A stretch of DNA of 21,940 bases from CAZVIK01 sp964627045 (GTDB lineage Bacteria; Acidobacteriota; Terriglobia; Bryobacterales; Bryobacteraceae). The translations under genes and the position numbers were made by a program. The stretch spans positions 1 through 21,940 of the forward strand of contig CAZVIK010000051.1 in NCBI GenBank assembly GCA_964627045.1, read 5' to 3'. Below, one piece after another: positions 6,919 to 14,174 of this stretch; within the stretch, counting starts at the first letter, position 1; the number at the start of each line of letters is the position of its first letter. The notes below the pieces were generated by a model. That model made no database searches and had not been told where the DNA came from. It saw only the letters and a list, made by a program, of their open reading frames with translations.

Positions 6919-7899
6919 GTGCTATCCGTAGATCGGGTGCCTCGGAAATTGACTCGACGAACACGAAAGAAGATCCGGCCGCTGGCGCGGGGATGCGATC
7001 CCGGGCCGCGCGTACTTGAGTTGCAGCGGGCCCTCCGGCGGCTGGGGTATCTGGCCTCGGGATTCGACGGGACGTTCGGACCGGCGACGGAGGCCGCCGT
7101 TCGCGCGTTGCAGTTCGATCTTCTGGAAAATCACGGTGAAGGCTCAGACGGCGCGGCTCCGGTGAGCGTGGCGGCGTACAATCGCGGCGGCGTCGCGCAG
7201 GTGGATGGCGTAGTGACGGCGGCACTGGAAACGTGCATGGCCGCGATGTTGGACGACGGCGATTTCTGCAAGGTGCCTTCCAGCGACCGGCCCGCCGAGC
7301 GGAACGCCGGTTTGCGCGCCGGGCTTGGAGCGCTGGCGAAAGGAATCGTGCCGCGCCCGTTCCTGGAGGCCGTTCTCGACCAGGAGAGCGGGTGCCGCCA
7401 CTTCAACGAACCGGTCAAAGGCGATGGCGACAACTTCGTGCTCGTGGGGTTGGATCGCAGCACGGCGGGCAGTCCGCGAATCACTTCGCGCGGCTTCGGC
7501 GTTTCGCAGGTCACGCTATTCCACCACCCACCGACGAAGAAGGAGGCCGAAACTCTGCTGTCGGACCCGGAGGAGAACACTCGCCACGCCGTCCGGCATT
7601 TCCGGGAGAAGTTCGACAAGTTCGTCAACGGCGCGACGCCGGCGACGCGTGCCGACGACCGCATGGCCGAGATCGGCGCCGGCCCCCTGCGGCTGTGCCG
7701 CTTCGACGCCGCCGATTCGCGCCATCTCGAGGCCTGCCGCGATTGCCTCGCCGCCGCCGGCGCTGCGCCGGACACGGGGGTTCCCGACCGCGCCCGAGTG
7801 GGTTGCGACTGGCCCTACGCGGTGCGCCGCTACAACGGCAGCGGGCCAAGGAGCTACGACTACCAGGCCAAGATCCTGCGGCGCATCCTCAATCGCTAA
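6919..7899 (+). CDS. Peptidoglycan-binding protein with lysozyme/transglycosylase-like domain
   Basis: This 326-residue protein probably binds and cuts cell-wall glycan. Residues about 27-70 form a PG_binding_1 repeat (DPGPRVLELQRALRRLGYL...FDGTFGPATEAAVRALQ). From about residue 135 a lysozyme-fold pattern appears: PRPFLEAVLDQESGC with candidate catalytic Glu156, RGFGVSQVTLFHH at 191-203 (the G-x-SQ segment of lytic transglycosylases) and AVRRYNGSGPRSYDYQAKIL at 301-320, typical of the end of such domains. Several Cys residues (113-275) may form disulfides. The start is uncertain: GTG at 6919 gives the longest frame, with GTG 6937 or TTG 6949 as alternatives; none has a strong ribosome site and no signal peptide is seen, so the export route is unclear. 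Its position after the murein endopeptidase and epimerase supports a cell-wall role. Confidence 0.82.
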   Translation: MLSVDRVPRKLTRRTRKKIRPLARGCDPGPRVLELQRALRRLGYLASGFDGTFGPATEAAVRALQFDLLENHGEGSDGAAPVSVAAYNRGGVAQVDGVVTAALETCMAAMLDDGDFCKVPSSDRPAERNAGLRAGLGALAKGIVPRPFLEAVLDQESGCRHFNEPVKGDGDNFVLVGLDRSTAGSPRITSRGFGVSQVTLFHHPPTKKEAETLLSDPEENTRHAVRHFREKFDKFVNGATPATRADDRMAEIGAGPLRLCRFDAADSRHLEACRDCLAAAGAAPDTGVPDRARVGCDWPYAVRRYNGSGPRSYDYQAKILRRILNR

Positions 7900-7935
7900 G
7901 ATAGGAGGAACGCGGCGGCGGTTGGGCCGGGCGGC

Positions 7936-7940
7936 GGAGG
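7936..7940 (+). promoter_or_regulatory. Ribosome binding site of the dCMP deaminase gene
   Basis: GGAGG lies 7 nt before the GTG at 7948. It fixes this GTG as the start, since no in-frame ATG exists near the conserved N-terminus. Confidence 0.7.
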
Positions 7941-7947
7941 CGGAAAC

Positions 7948-8463
7948 GTGGCGCAAATCCCCGGTTGGGACGAGTATTACCTGGAAATCTGCACCGTGGT
8001 GGCGGCGCGGAGCAAGGACCCCAATACGCACGTCGGCTGCGTGATCGCGGGTCCGGCGCACGAAATCCGCTCCACCGGCTACAATTCCCTGCCCCGCGGG
8101 ATCCGTGACGACGTGCCGGAACGCCTGGTCCGTCCCACCAAGTACCTTTGGATGGAGCACGCCGAGCGCAACGCCATTTACAACGCCGCGCGCTGCGGAA
8201 CGCCGCTGGAAGGCTGCACCATCTACATCGCGCTAATGCCGTGCATGGATTGTGCGCGCGCGATTGTGCAGGCGGGAATCCGGCAGGTGGTGGTGTCGGG
8301 CGACCGCATGAGCCAGTACTCCAGCGAATACTACGACGAGCACTTTCGCATGGTGGACGAACTCTTTCAAGAAGCCGGGATCGGGGTGCGGCGCGTGTTC
8401 TCCGGCGCGGATCAAAACAAGGGCGCCGGTTCCGGTTCGCGCGAAATCGCCACCGCCGAGTAG
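7948..8463 (+). CDS. Deoxycytidylate (dCMP) deaminase family protein
   Basis: This 171-residue enzyme deaminates dCMP to dUMP, supplying thymidylate synthesis. The zinc site is complete: HAERNAIYNA with His71 and catalytic Glu73, and PCMDCARAIVQAG with Cys99 and Cys102. The segment GYNSLPRGIRDDVPERLVRPTKYLWMEHAERNAI has the GYN-x-x-PRGI insertion of dCMP deaminases rather than cytidine deaminases. The GTG start has a good GGAGG upstream and is 48 nt after the previous stop. The C-terminal tail after about residue 150 (SGADQNKGAGSGSREIATAE) is not part of the core fold; its coding DNA overlaps, on the opposite strand, the last 52 nt of the glycosyltransferase gene. A ComEB-like competence role is possible by homology only; nothing nearby supports it. 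Confidence 0.92.
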   Translation: MAQIPGWDEYYLEICTVVAARSKDPNTHVGCVIAGPAHEIRSTGYNSLPRGIRDDVPERLVRPTKYLWMEHAERNAIYNAARCGTPLEGCTIYIALMPCMDCARAIVQAGIRQVVVSGDRMSQYSSEYYDEHFRMVDELFQEAGIGVRRVFSGADQNKGAGSGSREIATAE

Positions 8464-9455
8464 CCCAGCATCGCGGCGACCGCCCAGCGAGCCGCCGGCC
8501 AACCCGCCCAGTGCCACGCGGCGATCGCCACAACAGCGGCCGCCAGCGGCCCCCAAGGCCGGCGACGCGAGAGCATCACGACGGACAGCGGAAGCAGATA
8601 AGCCGCGTCGTGGAACGACGGCCGTTGCGCCACCACCAGCGACGCCGCCATCGCCACGGCCAACCCGTCGTGGAACGACGGACGCCGCCGCCACAACCAG
8701 GCGCAGAGCACGGCGGCCAGCACGGCGGCGGCGATGAGCATTCCCTGGTCCACTTCGCACTGGCAAACGATGTTCCCGCCGGTGGGGGAAGTCAAGTAAT
8801 CGGCGTAGGCCAGCGGCCACAGCCAGTCCGACATCATCGCCGCGGAAACGGCGTACCAGACGGCTCCGCCCGCCAGAAACCCCGCCAGAAAGCGCAATCC
8901 CACGCAAAGCCCGAACACACCCACCAATAGAAAAACGTGCGGTTTCGCCGCCAGCAGGCTCAGCGTAAACCCGGCGGCCATGGGCCAGCGCCTTCGCATG
9001 AAGAGCGCCGCCATCGCGGCCACCAGCAGATACCAGGTGACGTCGCCGCCCCTTGCCAGGCCCGTCCACACGGGCACGAACACGGCGATCCACGCCAATC
9101 CCGCGACGCCCGGCCTGGTCCATAGCAGGGCGAACGCCACCAGGCACAGGAGTCCCACGACCTGCCATGCGCCCAAGGCATTTGCGTAAGCCAACGATCC
9201 CAGGGGGCGCAGCCACGCGTAGTAGAACGGCGGCCGCGCCACGGGACGAAAGACGGCCCCGGGCTGGACTTCGGCGATGACGCTCCGTGCGGCGTCCACC
9301 GAATACAGCGTGTCGGGCGAGGCGGCCAGTCTGGCGCCCGCGTGGGCGGACAGGAACGCGTTGTCCCGCGCGTTCTCACCGAACGGCCACGTGGCGAAAT
9401 AGAGGCAGGCCGCCAGGCCGGCGCAGGCAAGGATCAGGCCGATTTCACGCTTCAT
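8412..9455 (-). CDS. GT87-type (DUF2029) integral membrane glycosyltransferase
   Basis: This 347-residue polytopic membrane protein resembles the GT-C glycosyltransferases of family GT87, which use polyprenyl-phosphate sugars on the outer face of the membrane. Around ten hydrophobic stretches can be seen, starting with residues 5-24 after MKRE. The first large loop has the pattern RDNAFLSAHAG...LYSVDAAR, like the acidic residue and tyrosine-rich loop of DUF2029 proteins, though the catalytic acid cannot be fixed by eye. The family call is therefore moderate. The ATG at 9455 is chosen because the membrane protein begins there; it overlaps the TrmB-like gene by 11 nt. The 3' end overlaps the opposite-strand dCMP deaminase gene by 52 nt. 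A duplicated RPSFHD motif occurs in a loop near the C-terminus. Location downstream of gmd suggests a sugar-transfer step in a deoxymannose-containing glycan. Confidence 0.8.
   Translation of the reverse strand: MKREIGLILACAGLAACLYFATWPFGENARDNAFLSAHAGARLAASPDTLYSVDAARSVIAEVQPGAVFRPVARPPFYYAWLRPLGSLAYANALGAWQVVGLLCLVAFALLWTRPGVAGLAWIAVFVPVWTGLARGGDVTWYLLVAAMAALFMRRRWPMAAGFTLSLLAAKPHVFLLVGVFGLCVGLRFLAGFLAGGAVWYAVSAAMMSDWLWPLAYADYLTSPTGGNIVCQCEVDQGMLIAAAVLAAVLCAWLWRRRPSFHDGLAVAMAASLVVAQRPSFHDAAYLLPLSVVMLSRRRPWGPLAAAVVAIAAWHWAGWPAARWAVAAMLGYSAVAISREPEPAPLF
8606..8681. repeat. Two copies of a palindromic 16-mer within the glycosyltransferase gene
   Basis: CGTCGTGGAACGACGG occurs at 8606-8621 and again, identically, at 8666-8681, 60 bp apart. 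Each copy contains CGTCGT-GGA-ACGACG, a 6-bp inverted repeat. In the encoded protein both copies give RPSFHD, so a short coding duplication explains the direct repeat. Confidence 0.6.
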
Positions 9456-10296
9456 CCGCGTCCTGCTGCGGCTCCTGCGACGCCGCCCAGTGGGACTCGA
9501 ACAGGGCGCGCATCGCCTCACCGAAACCGGGGTGGTCGAACAGCAGCGATGTCCACGCCGGACGCGTCACCACCGGGTCCAGCAGCGCGATCAATCCCCG
9601 GCATCGGTCAAAAAGGGCCAGCTTCAATGGCAACGGCGCCGCGAGCCGCACCTGCACGCCGGCCGAAGCGAGCGCCACCTGCAAACGCCGAATCCGGCGC
9701 GCGTCCAGCGCCGCCGGATCCACCAGAACACGGCAAGACACCCCACGCAGACCGGCCTGCCGCACCAGTTCCTCATCCAGCACGCCGACGGCGTACGGGG
9801 ACCGCGAAAACTCCAGGTACTCGCCCTTGACTTCGCCCAGCAGGCGGCGGTACTGCGCCGCCGATTGGGCCGGTTCGGCAATAATGTGCAGGAATTCCAG
9901 CGCGCCGCGCCCGCCAACGCCACCGGAGTAGGCGGCCTTGAGGTCCTCGACCAGCTTGGAAGAACACTGCGTCGCCTGCGCCAGTTCCTGTTCCGCCAGC
10001 CGCCGCTTCCGGTCCAAAAAAGCCGGTAGCGCGAGGTCCGGCTCGACGGCGCTGAACAGCTTAGTTCGTTCCAGGACGACGCGGGCGAAGCCCTTCTCCA
10101 CCAGGCACTCCAGGACCTCGTAGATCTTCTGCCGCGGCACTCGCGCGCGGGCCGCCAGTTCCAGCGCCTTGAACTGCGGGTGGCCCAGCAGGACGAGATA
10201 GGAGCGCGCCTCATCGGCGTTCAACCCCACCCGCTGAAGCCTGCGCCACAAGTCCGGATAACTGCCGCCGCCGGGTTCCTGTCCCGTGAAAGCCAT
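9445..10296 (-). CDS. TrmB-family transcriptional regulator
   Basis: This 283-residue protein has the TrmB layout. The N-terminal winged helix-turn-helix at about residues 15-85 reads LQRVGLNADEARSYLVLLGHPQFKALELA followed by VPRQKIYEVLECLVEKGFARVV, very close to the usual GLTEYEARVYLALL...VPRSKVYEVLRSLEEKG pattern. A coiled linker (about 90-120, LDRKRRLAEQELAQAT) and a C-terminal domain that may bind an effector follow. TrmB proteins are best known as archaeal sugar-responsive regulators but occur in bacteria. The ATG at 10296 sits 2 nt after the gmd stop; an upstream in-frame ATG (10326) would add ten residues and overlap gmd, and neither has a strong ribosome site. Placement between gmd and the GT87 gene suggests it may control the same glycan unit; its ligand is unknown. 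Confidence 0.85.
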   Translation of the reverse strand: MAFTGQEPGGGSYPDLWRRLQRVGLNADEARSYLVLLGHPQFKALELAARARVPRQKIYEVLECLVEKGFARVVLERTKLFSAVEPDLALPAFLDRKRRLAEQELAQATQCSSKLVEDLKAAYSGGVGGRGALEFLHIIAEPAQSAAQYRRLLGEVKGEYLEFSRSPYAVGVLDEELVRQAGLRGVSCRVLVDPAALDARRIRRLQVALASAGVQVRLAAPLPLKLALFDRCRGLIALLDPVVTRPAWTSLLFDHPGFGEAMRALFESHWAASQEPQQDADEA

Positions 10297-10298
10297 GG

Positions 10299-11282
10299 TC
10301 AGATTTCGACTCCAACCAGCCGGCAATCGGCCTCGACCATTTCGCGCACCAAATCGTCGAACTTCAGGTCGTAGGACCAGCCCAATCGTTCCTTGGCTTT
10401 GCCCGCGTCGCCCAGCAAGAGGTTCACTTCCGCCGGACGGTAGAGCGTAGCGTCGGTCTTGACGTAATCGCGATAATCCAACCCCGCCACGGCGAACGCC
10501 TTTTCGGTGAACTCCTCCACCGAATGGGTCTCACCCGTGGCGACGACATAGTCGTCCGGCTCGGGTTGCTGGAGCATCCGCCACATGGCGCCGACATAGC
10601 GTTGGGCGTGCCCCCAGTCCCGCCGCGCCGAGAGGTTCCCCAAGCGCAACTCCTTCGCCTTCCCGCACTTGATGCGTGCCACGCCCGAGGAGATCTTCCG
10701 GGTCACAAACTCGAAACCGCGGCGGGGAGATTCGTGGTTGAAGAGAATCCCGCTGGAGCAGTGCATGTTATAGGCTTCGCGATAGTTGCGCGTCAGGTCG
10801 AAGCCCGCCACCTTGCTGATTCCGTAGCTGGAGCGCGGGTGAAAACGGGTGTTTTCCGTCTGCGGCACCTCGTCGGCGTGGCCGAACATCTCGCTGGACC
10901 CCGCGAAGTAGAAATGGCAGGAGGGCGCCAAGTGGCGCAGGGCCGCCAGCAGAAAATGGGTACCGTTGATATTGGCGTTCAGAGTCGAAAACTCATCGTC
11001 GAATGAGTAACTTACGAAGCTCTGCGCAGCCAGATGATAGCACTCCTCCGGCCGAACGATCTCGACCACCTGATGGATGCTGGCGTAGCTTTCCAAACTG
11101 GCTGCATGCAGGTGAAGACGGTTCAGTATGGGCACCAGTCTTCCCAGGCGGTGCTCGGGGTCTTCCAGGGCCACCCTGCGGACGACGCCGTGGACTTCAT
11201 AGCCCTTTTCGAGAAGGAACTCCGCCAGGTATGACCCGTCCTGCCCCGTGATTCCGGTGATGAGAGCGCGCTTGCCCGGCAT
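10299..11282 (-). CDS. gmd: GDP-mannose 4,6-dehydratase
   Basis: GMD turns GDP-D-mannose into GDP-4-keto-6-deoxy-D-mannose, precursor of GDP-fucose, GDP-rhamnose and related sugars. The 327-residue protein shows the nucleotide-binding ITGITGQDGSYLAEFLLE at 8-25, VVRR at 33-36, the active-site serine region AGSSEMFG at 127-134, the YGISK motif at 153-157 (Tyr153/Lys157) and the family stretch NHESPRRGFEFVTRKI. The SSEMFG form instead of TSELYG is a subfamily variant. The start is the ATG at 11282, just before the dinucleotide-binding fold; an ATG at 11300 would add six residues. No fucose or rhamnose synthase gene (reductase or epimerase) is adjacent, so the final sugar is not defined. It is the first gene of a three-gene minus-strand unit with the TrmB-like and GT87-like genes. 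Confidence 0.93.
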   Translation of the reverse strand: MPGKRALITGITGQDGSYLAEFLLEKGYEVHGVVRRVALEDPEHRLGRLVPILNRLHLHAASLESYASIHQVVEIVRPEECYHLAAQSFVSYSFDDEFSTLNANINGTHFLLAALRHLAPSCHFYFAGSSEMFGHADEVPQTENTRFHPRSSYGISKVAGFDLTRNYREAYNMHCSSGILFNHESPRRGFEFVTRKISSGVARIKCGKAKELRLGNLSARRDWGHAQRYVGAMWRMLQQPEPDDYVVATGETHSVEEFTEKAFAVAGLDYRDYVKTDATLYRPAEVNLLLGDAGKAKERLGWSYDLKFDDLVREMVEADCRLVGVEI

Positions 11283-11578
11283 AAGACACGATGGTATCAC
11301 GCAGACGCGCAGGGTTAAGGCTCAAGGAGACGGTCGCGCGAGGTTGAGGCTACATCAGTGGCGGGGTTGACGCGGATGCGTGCGGAGGTACTTGTGACGG
11401 CGGAGTGGTGCGAGGATCAACCGGGCTTCCTTGAGCCTTCGTTTGTTTACCCACGGCCGCCCGTGATGCAATCCGGCCGCCAAACCCGGCGATGTTTAGA
11501 ATCAGCTAATTGCCGACGGACTTTTGCCGCGACGACAAGAAATGGCCGCTTCGGAACACCCGGTGGACCAAGTCGGGA
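11283..11578. other. Intergenic region upstream of gmd with a spaced inverted repeat
   Basis: This 296-bp stretch separates the gmd start from the 3' end of the TolC-like gene. I see no convincing gene; the short plus-strand frame from 11358 runs into the antisense of the TolC-like gene and has no family features. It holds a perfect 12-bp inverted repeat, AAGGCTCAAGGA at 11317-11328 and TCCTTGAGCCTT at 11428-11439, 99 bp apart. The gmd promoter should lie here, but no clear -35/-10 pair was found. Confidence 0.5.
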
Positions 11579-13465
11579 CTACCGGCCAACCGGCGGGGGA
11601 TCGGCCGGACGCGACACGCTGCCGCTCCGGGCCTCGTCGATCTGGACGTTGTACCGGTCCAGAACGCGGCCGGTGGCCTGATCCAACGCCACCCGGGCCT
11701 TACTGTAAGCGTTCAGGGCGGTGACCTCCTGCTGCTGCGCTACAGCGAGATCGCGCTGGGCCTGCACCACGAAAAAGATGGTCGATGCACCGACGGCGAA
11801 CTTCTTCTCTTCGGCAGCCAGGGTCTGCTCCTGGAGCAACCGCGTCTTGGTGGCGGACTCGTACTGGCCGCGGGCCTGCTGCACGGAGATCAGGGCGTTG
11901 GTGACGTCCAGGCGGATCTGGTTGACGATCTGCTGTTGCCGGATCTCCAGTTGGCGGATCAGAACCTGGTCGCGCACCATATCGGCCTGTGCGGTCTTGT
12001 TGGTGAGCGGAACGTTGAAGTTGAACCCGATGGTGTAGTTGGGGAAGTTCCGCCGCAGCGCCTGGGCCAGCGCGGTCCCGTAGCCTCCGAGGAAGTAGGC
12101 GTCCACGGCGCTTGGGTTTCTGGGGGTCGCGGCGCCGCCGGTCACCGACGGGATGGGCAACGCGTTCACTTGTCCGGCCAGACCGTTGTTCTGAAGCGTT
12201 CCCACCAGGTCCAGCGTCGGCTTCATCTGGCTCTTGGTGGCGGCCAGGCCGATGCGCGCGTTGTCGGCCATCAGGCGGCTTTCGGCGAGTTCCGGGCGGT
12301 TCTCCAAGGCGGCGGCCATCAAGTCCTGCACCGGTTCGACGCTCTCGGTGGAGGGAACGCGAATCTGATCGGTGGGAACGATGCGGGCTTCGGCGATCAA
12401 CGCGCTCGCCACGCCTGTGCGGCTAAGGACGTTCTTCAGCGCCGCTTCCTGTTGCAGCAACTGGGTTTCCGCGATGGTGAGCGCCTGCTGGCTGCTGGCC
12501 ATCTGGGCTTCGGCGCGCACCACTTCGATCGGCGCCAGCGTCCCCACCTCGACCTGTTTCTTGTTGTCTTCCCAGAGCCGCCGCGCCAAGTCCACGGCCT
12601 GCTGCTGCACGCGCACGTTCTGGTTGTAGCTCACCAGGTCCCAATACATGTTCACGACGTTGGCCACCGTCGCCATCACCTGGTGCCGGAACACCAGATC
12701 GGACACCTTGACGTTGTTCTGCGCCACGCGGATGCCGCGGCTGTTGACGGCGCGGCTGAATCCCTCCAGCAGGTGCTGGGTCACGGTCAAGCTGAAGTTG
12801 GTGCTCTTGGAGGGATTGAAATCGCTGCGCCCGGAGTTGGTGCTGGTGAACGTGTTATTCCAGGCCAGCGTTGCCAGGGTCCCGGTTAGAAAACCCTTCT
12901 GGATGCTCGAATTGGCTGTGCTGGTTTCGTTGATCAGCGAACTGGTGCCGGTGACGAACGAACTGGTTTGCGGCGTGGTCAGGTGGGACCAGTTGTAGCC
13001 GAAACTGACGGTCGGTTCAAGCGTGTAGCTGCTGACGGCGCCGGTCCCGGTCGTGAGGTTGCTCTGGCCCCCCAGGTAGCTGGAGGCGGTGGAACTGCCC
13101 GCGATCGACGTGGTGACGCCCCGCAGGTTGGGCGCGCCCGCGCTGGCGCGGCGGACGTCGGCCGCGGCCAGGCGCGAACCGTAGCGCTGGTATTCGATAT
13201 CCAGGTTGTTCTCCAGGGCGAGCGCGACGGCGTCCTGGAGCGAGAGATAGAGCTGCCCGGCTCGCAACAACGAATCCAACCGGCCGGAGTTGCCCGCTTG
13301 GAACGGGCTCTCCTGCGTCCATTTCAAGTTGCGCCAGACCCCGGTGACCGCGCGGAACGGGTTCCGGCCGATCTTGGCCGCTTCGGCCGATTGGGCCAGC
13401 GCCGGCCACGGGACAAGCAAGAGCACGACACAAATGACAGCGCAAATCCGGTCAGTTCTTCTCAT
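11579..13465 (-). CDS. TolC-family outer-membrane channel protein
   Basis: This 628-residue protein belongs to the OEP/TolC family of outer-membrane exit ducts for efflux pumps and type I secretion. Residues 1-24 are a clear signal peptide (RTDRICAVICVVLLLVPWPALA, cleavage ALA-QS). The family signs are an early LSLQDAVALALENNLDIEYQRY motif near residue 70, long Gln/Ala/Glu-rich helical segments (VDLARRLWEDNKKQVEVGTLAPIEVVRAEAQMASSQQALTIAE), and a repeat of this pattern in the C-terminal half ending with ALDQATGRVL. The protein is longer than E. coli TolC (about 470 mature residues); the extra part is a Ser/Thr/Gly-rich beta region near residues 90-200. ATG 13465 is chosen over the frame-opening codon at 13504 because it directly starts the signal peptide. 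No membrane-fusion or pump gene is nearby, so its partner is encoded elsewhere. Confidence 0.92.
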   Translation of the reverse strand: MRRTDRICAVICVVLLLVPWPALAQSAEAAKIGRNPFRAVTGVWRNLKWTQESPFQAGNSGRLDSLLRAGQLYLSLQDAVALALENNLDIEYQRYGSRLAAADVRRASAGAPNLRGVTTSIAGSSTASSYLGGQSNLTTGTGAVSSYTLEPTVSFGYNWSHLTTPQTSSFVTGTSSLINETSTANSSIQKGFLTGTLATLAWNNTFTSTNSGRSDFNPSKSTNFSLTVTQHLLEGFSRAVNSRGIRVAQNNVKVSDLVFRHQVMATVANVVNMYWDLVSYNQNVRVQQQAVDLARRLWEDNKKQVEVGTLAPIEVVRAEAQMASSQQALTIAETQLLQQEAALKNVLSRTGVASALIAEARIVPTDQIRVPSTESVEPVQDLMAAALENRPELAESRLMADNARIGLAATKSQMKPTLDLVGTLQNNGLAGQVNALPIPSVTGGAATPRNPSAVDAYFLGGYGTALAQALRRNFPNYTIGFNFNVPLTNKTAQADMVRDQVLIRQLEIRQQQIVNQIRLDVTNALISVQQARGQYESATKTRLLQEQTLAAEEKKFAVGASTIFFVVQAQRDLAVAQQQEVTALNAYSKARVALDQATGRVLDRYNVQIDEARSGSVSRPADPPPVGR

Positions 13466-13553
13466 GATGTCCGATCCTGGAGACGGTCTTCCGGTGTGCC
13501 GCACCTAGCGAAATCCACCCCGCAGACCAATCTGTCTCTCGATTCCTCAATGG

Positions 13554-13559
13554 TATACT
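13554..13559 (+). promoter_or_regulatory. Candidate -10 box of pyrE
   Basis: TATACT lies 8 nt before the pyrE ATG (13568). Transcription starting about 7 nt downstream of the box would begin at or next to the start codon, giving a leaderless or almost leaderless message. No good -35 match is seen at 16-18 nt spacing, so the call is tentative. Confidence 0.35.
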
Positions 13560-13567
13560 CGGCACTT

Positions 13568-14161
13568 ATGACACCGCAAGAAAGCGGCGTATTGCGCCTA
13601 TTTAACGAGACCGGCGCCTACCTCCGCGGGCACTTCCGCCTGACCAGCGGGCTGCACAGCGCGGAATACCTTCAATGCGCGCTGGTCCTTCAGCACCCGG
13701 CGCACGCCGAGCGACTCGGCCGCGAACTGGGCGCGAAGGTGGCCGCGCTAGCTAAGGGCGAACGGGTCAGCGTGGTGGCTTCCCCGGCGGTCGGCGGGTT
13801 GATCATCGGTCACGAGGTGGCGCGCGCGCTTGGGGCGCGCTTCATCTTCGCCGAACGCGACCCGCAGGCGAAGATGACCCTGCGGCGCGGCTTTTCGGTG
13901 AACGCGGGCGAAACGGCCGTGGTCATCGAGGACGTGGTGACTACGGGCGGAAGCACACGCGAGGTTGTCGATGTGCTGGCCGCCGCGGGCGCGCGGGTGC
14001 TGGCGGCGGGCAGCGTGATCGACCGCAGCGGAGGGGCGGCCGGCGTGGGTGTGCCGCGCGCCGCACTGGCGACGCTGCAAGTGGTCACTTATCCGCCGGA
14101 CGATTGTCCCCTGTGCCGCGCGGGTTCCCCGGTGGTCAAGCCGGGGTCGCGTCCCGCGTAA
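13568..14161 (+). CDS. pyrE: Orotate phosphoribosyltransferase
   Basis: PyrE joins orotate to PRPP to make orotidine-5'-phosphate in pyrimidine synthesis. The 197-residue protein has the N-terminal FRLTSGLHSAEYLQCALVLQHP segment (residues 23-44), the SPAVGGLIIGHEVARALGARFIFAER core (72-97) and the PRPP-binding loop VVIEDVVTTGGST at 118-130. The YPPDDCPLCRAG tail is typical of this branch of PyrE proteins. The ATG at 13568 gives the standard N-terminus; an in-frame ATG at 13550 would add six residues, but a -10-like box lies inside that extension. The gene is divergent from the TolC-like gene (102 bp between starts) and is followed 13 nt later by truA, so the two are probably cotranscribed. 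Confidence 0.96.
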   Translation: MTPQESGVLRLFNETGAYLRGHFRLTSGLHSAEYLQCALVLQHPAHAERLGRELGAKVAALAKGERVSVVASPAVGGLIIGHEVARALGARFIFAERDPQAKMTLRRGFSVNAGETAVVIEDVVTTGGSTREVVDVLAAAGARVLAAGSVIDRSGGAAGVGVPRAALATLQVVTYPPDDCPLCRAGSPVVKPGSRPA

Positions 14162-14174
14162 CGTGGTGGGTGCC

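Noticed and set aside
11510..12889. Plus-strand open frame of 459 codons opposite the TolC-like gene
   Set aside because: It is His/Gly/Leu/Arg-rich without domain signs, while the minus strand encodes a clear TolC-family protein with signal peptide.
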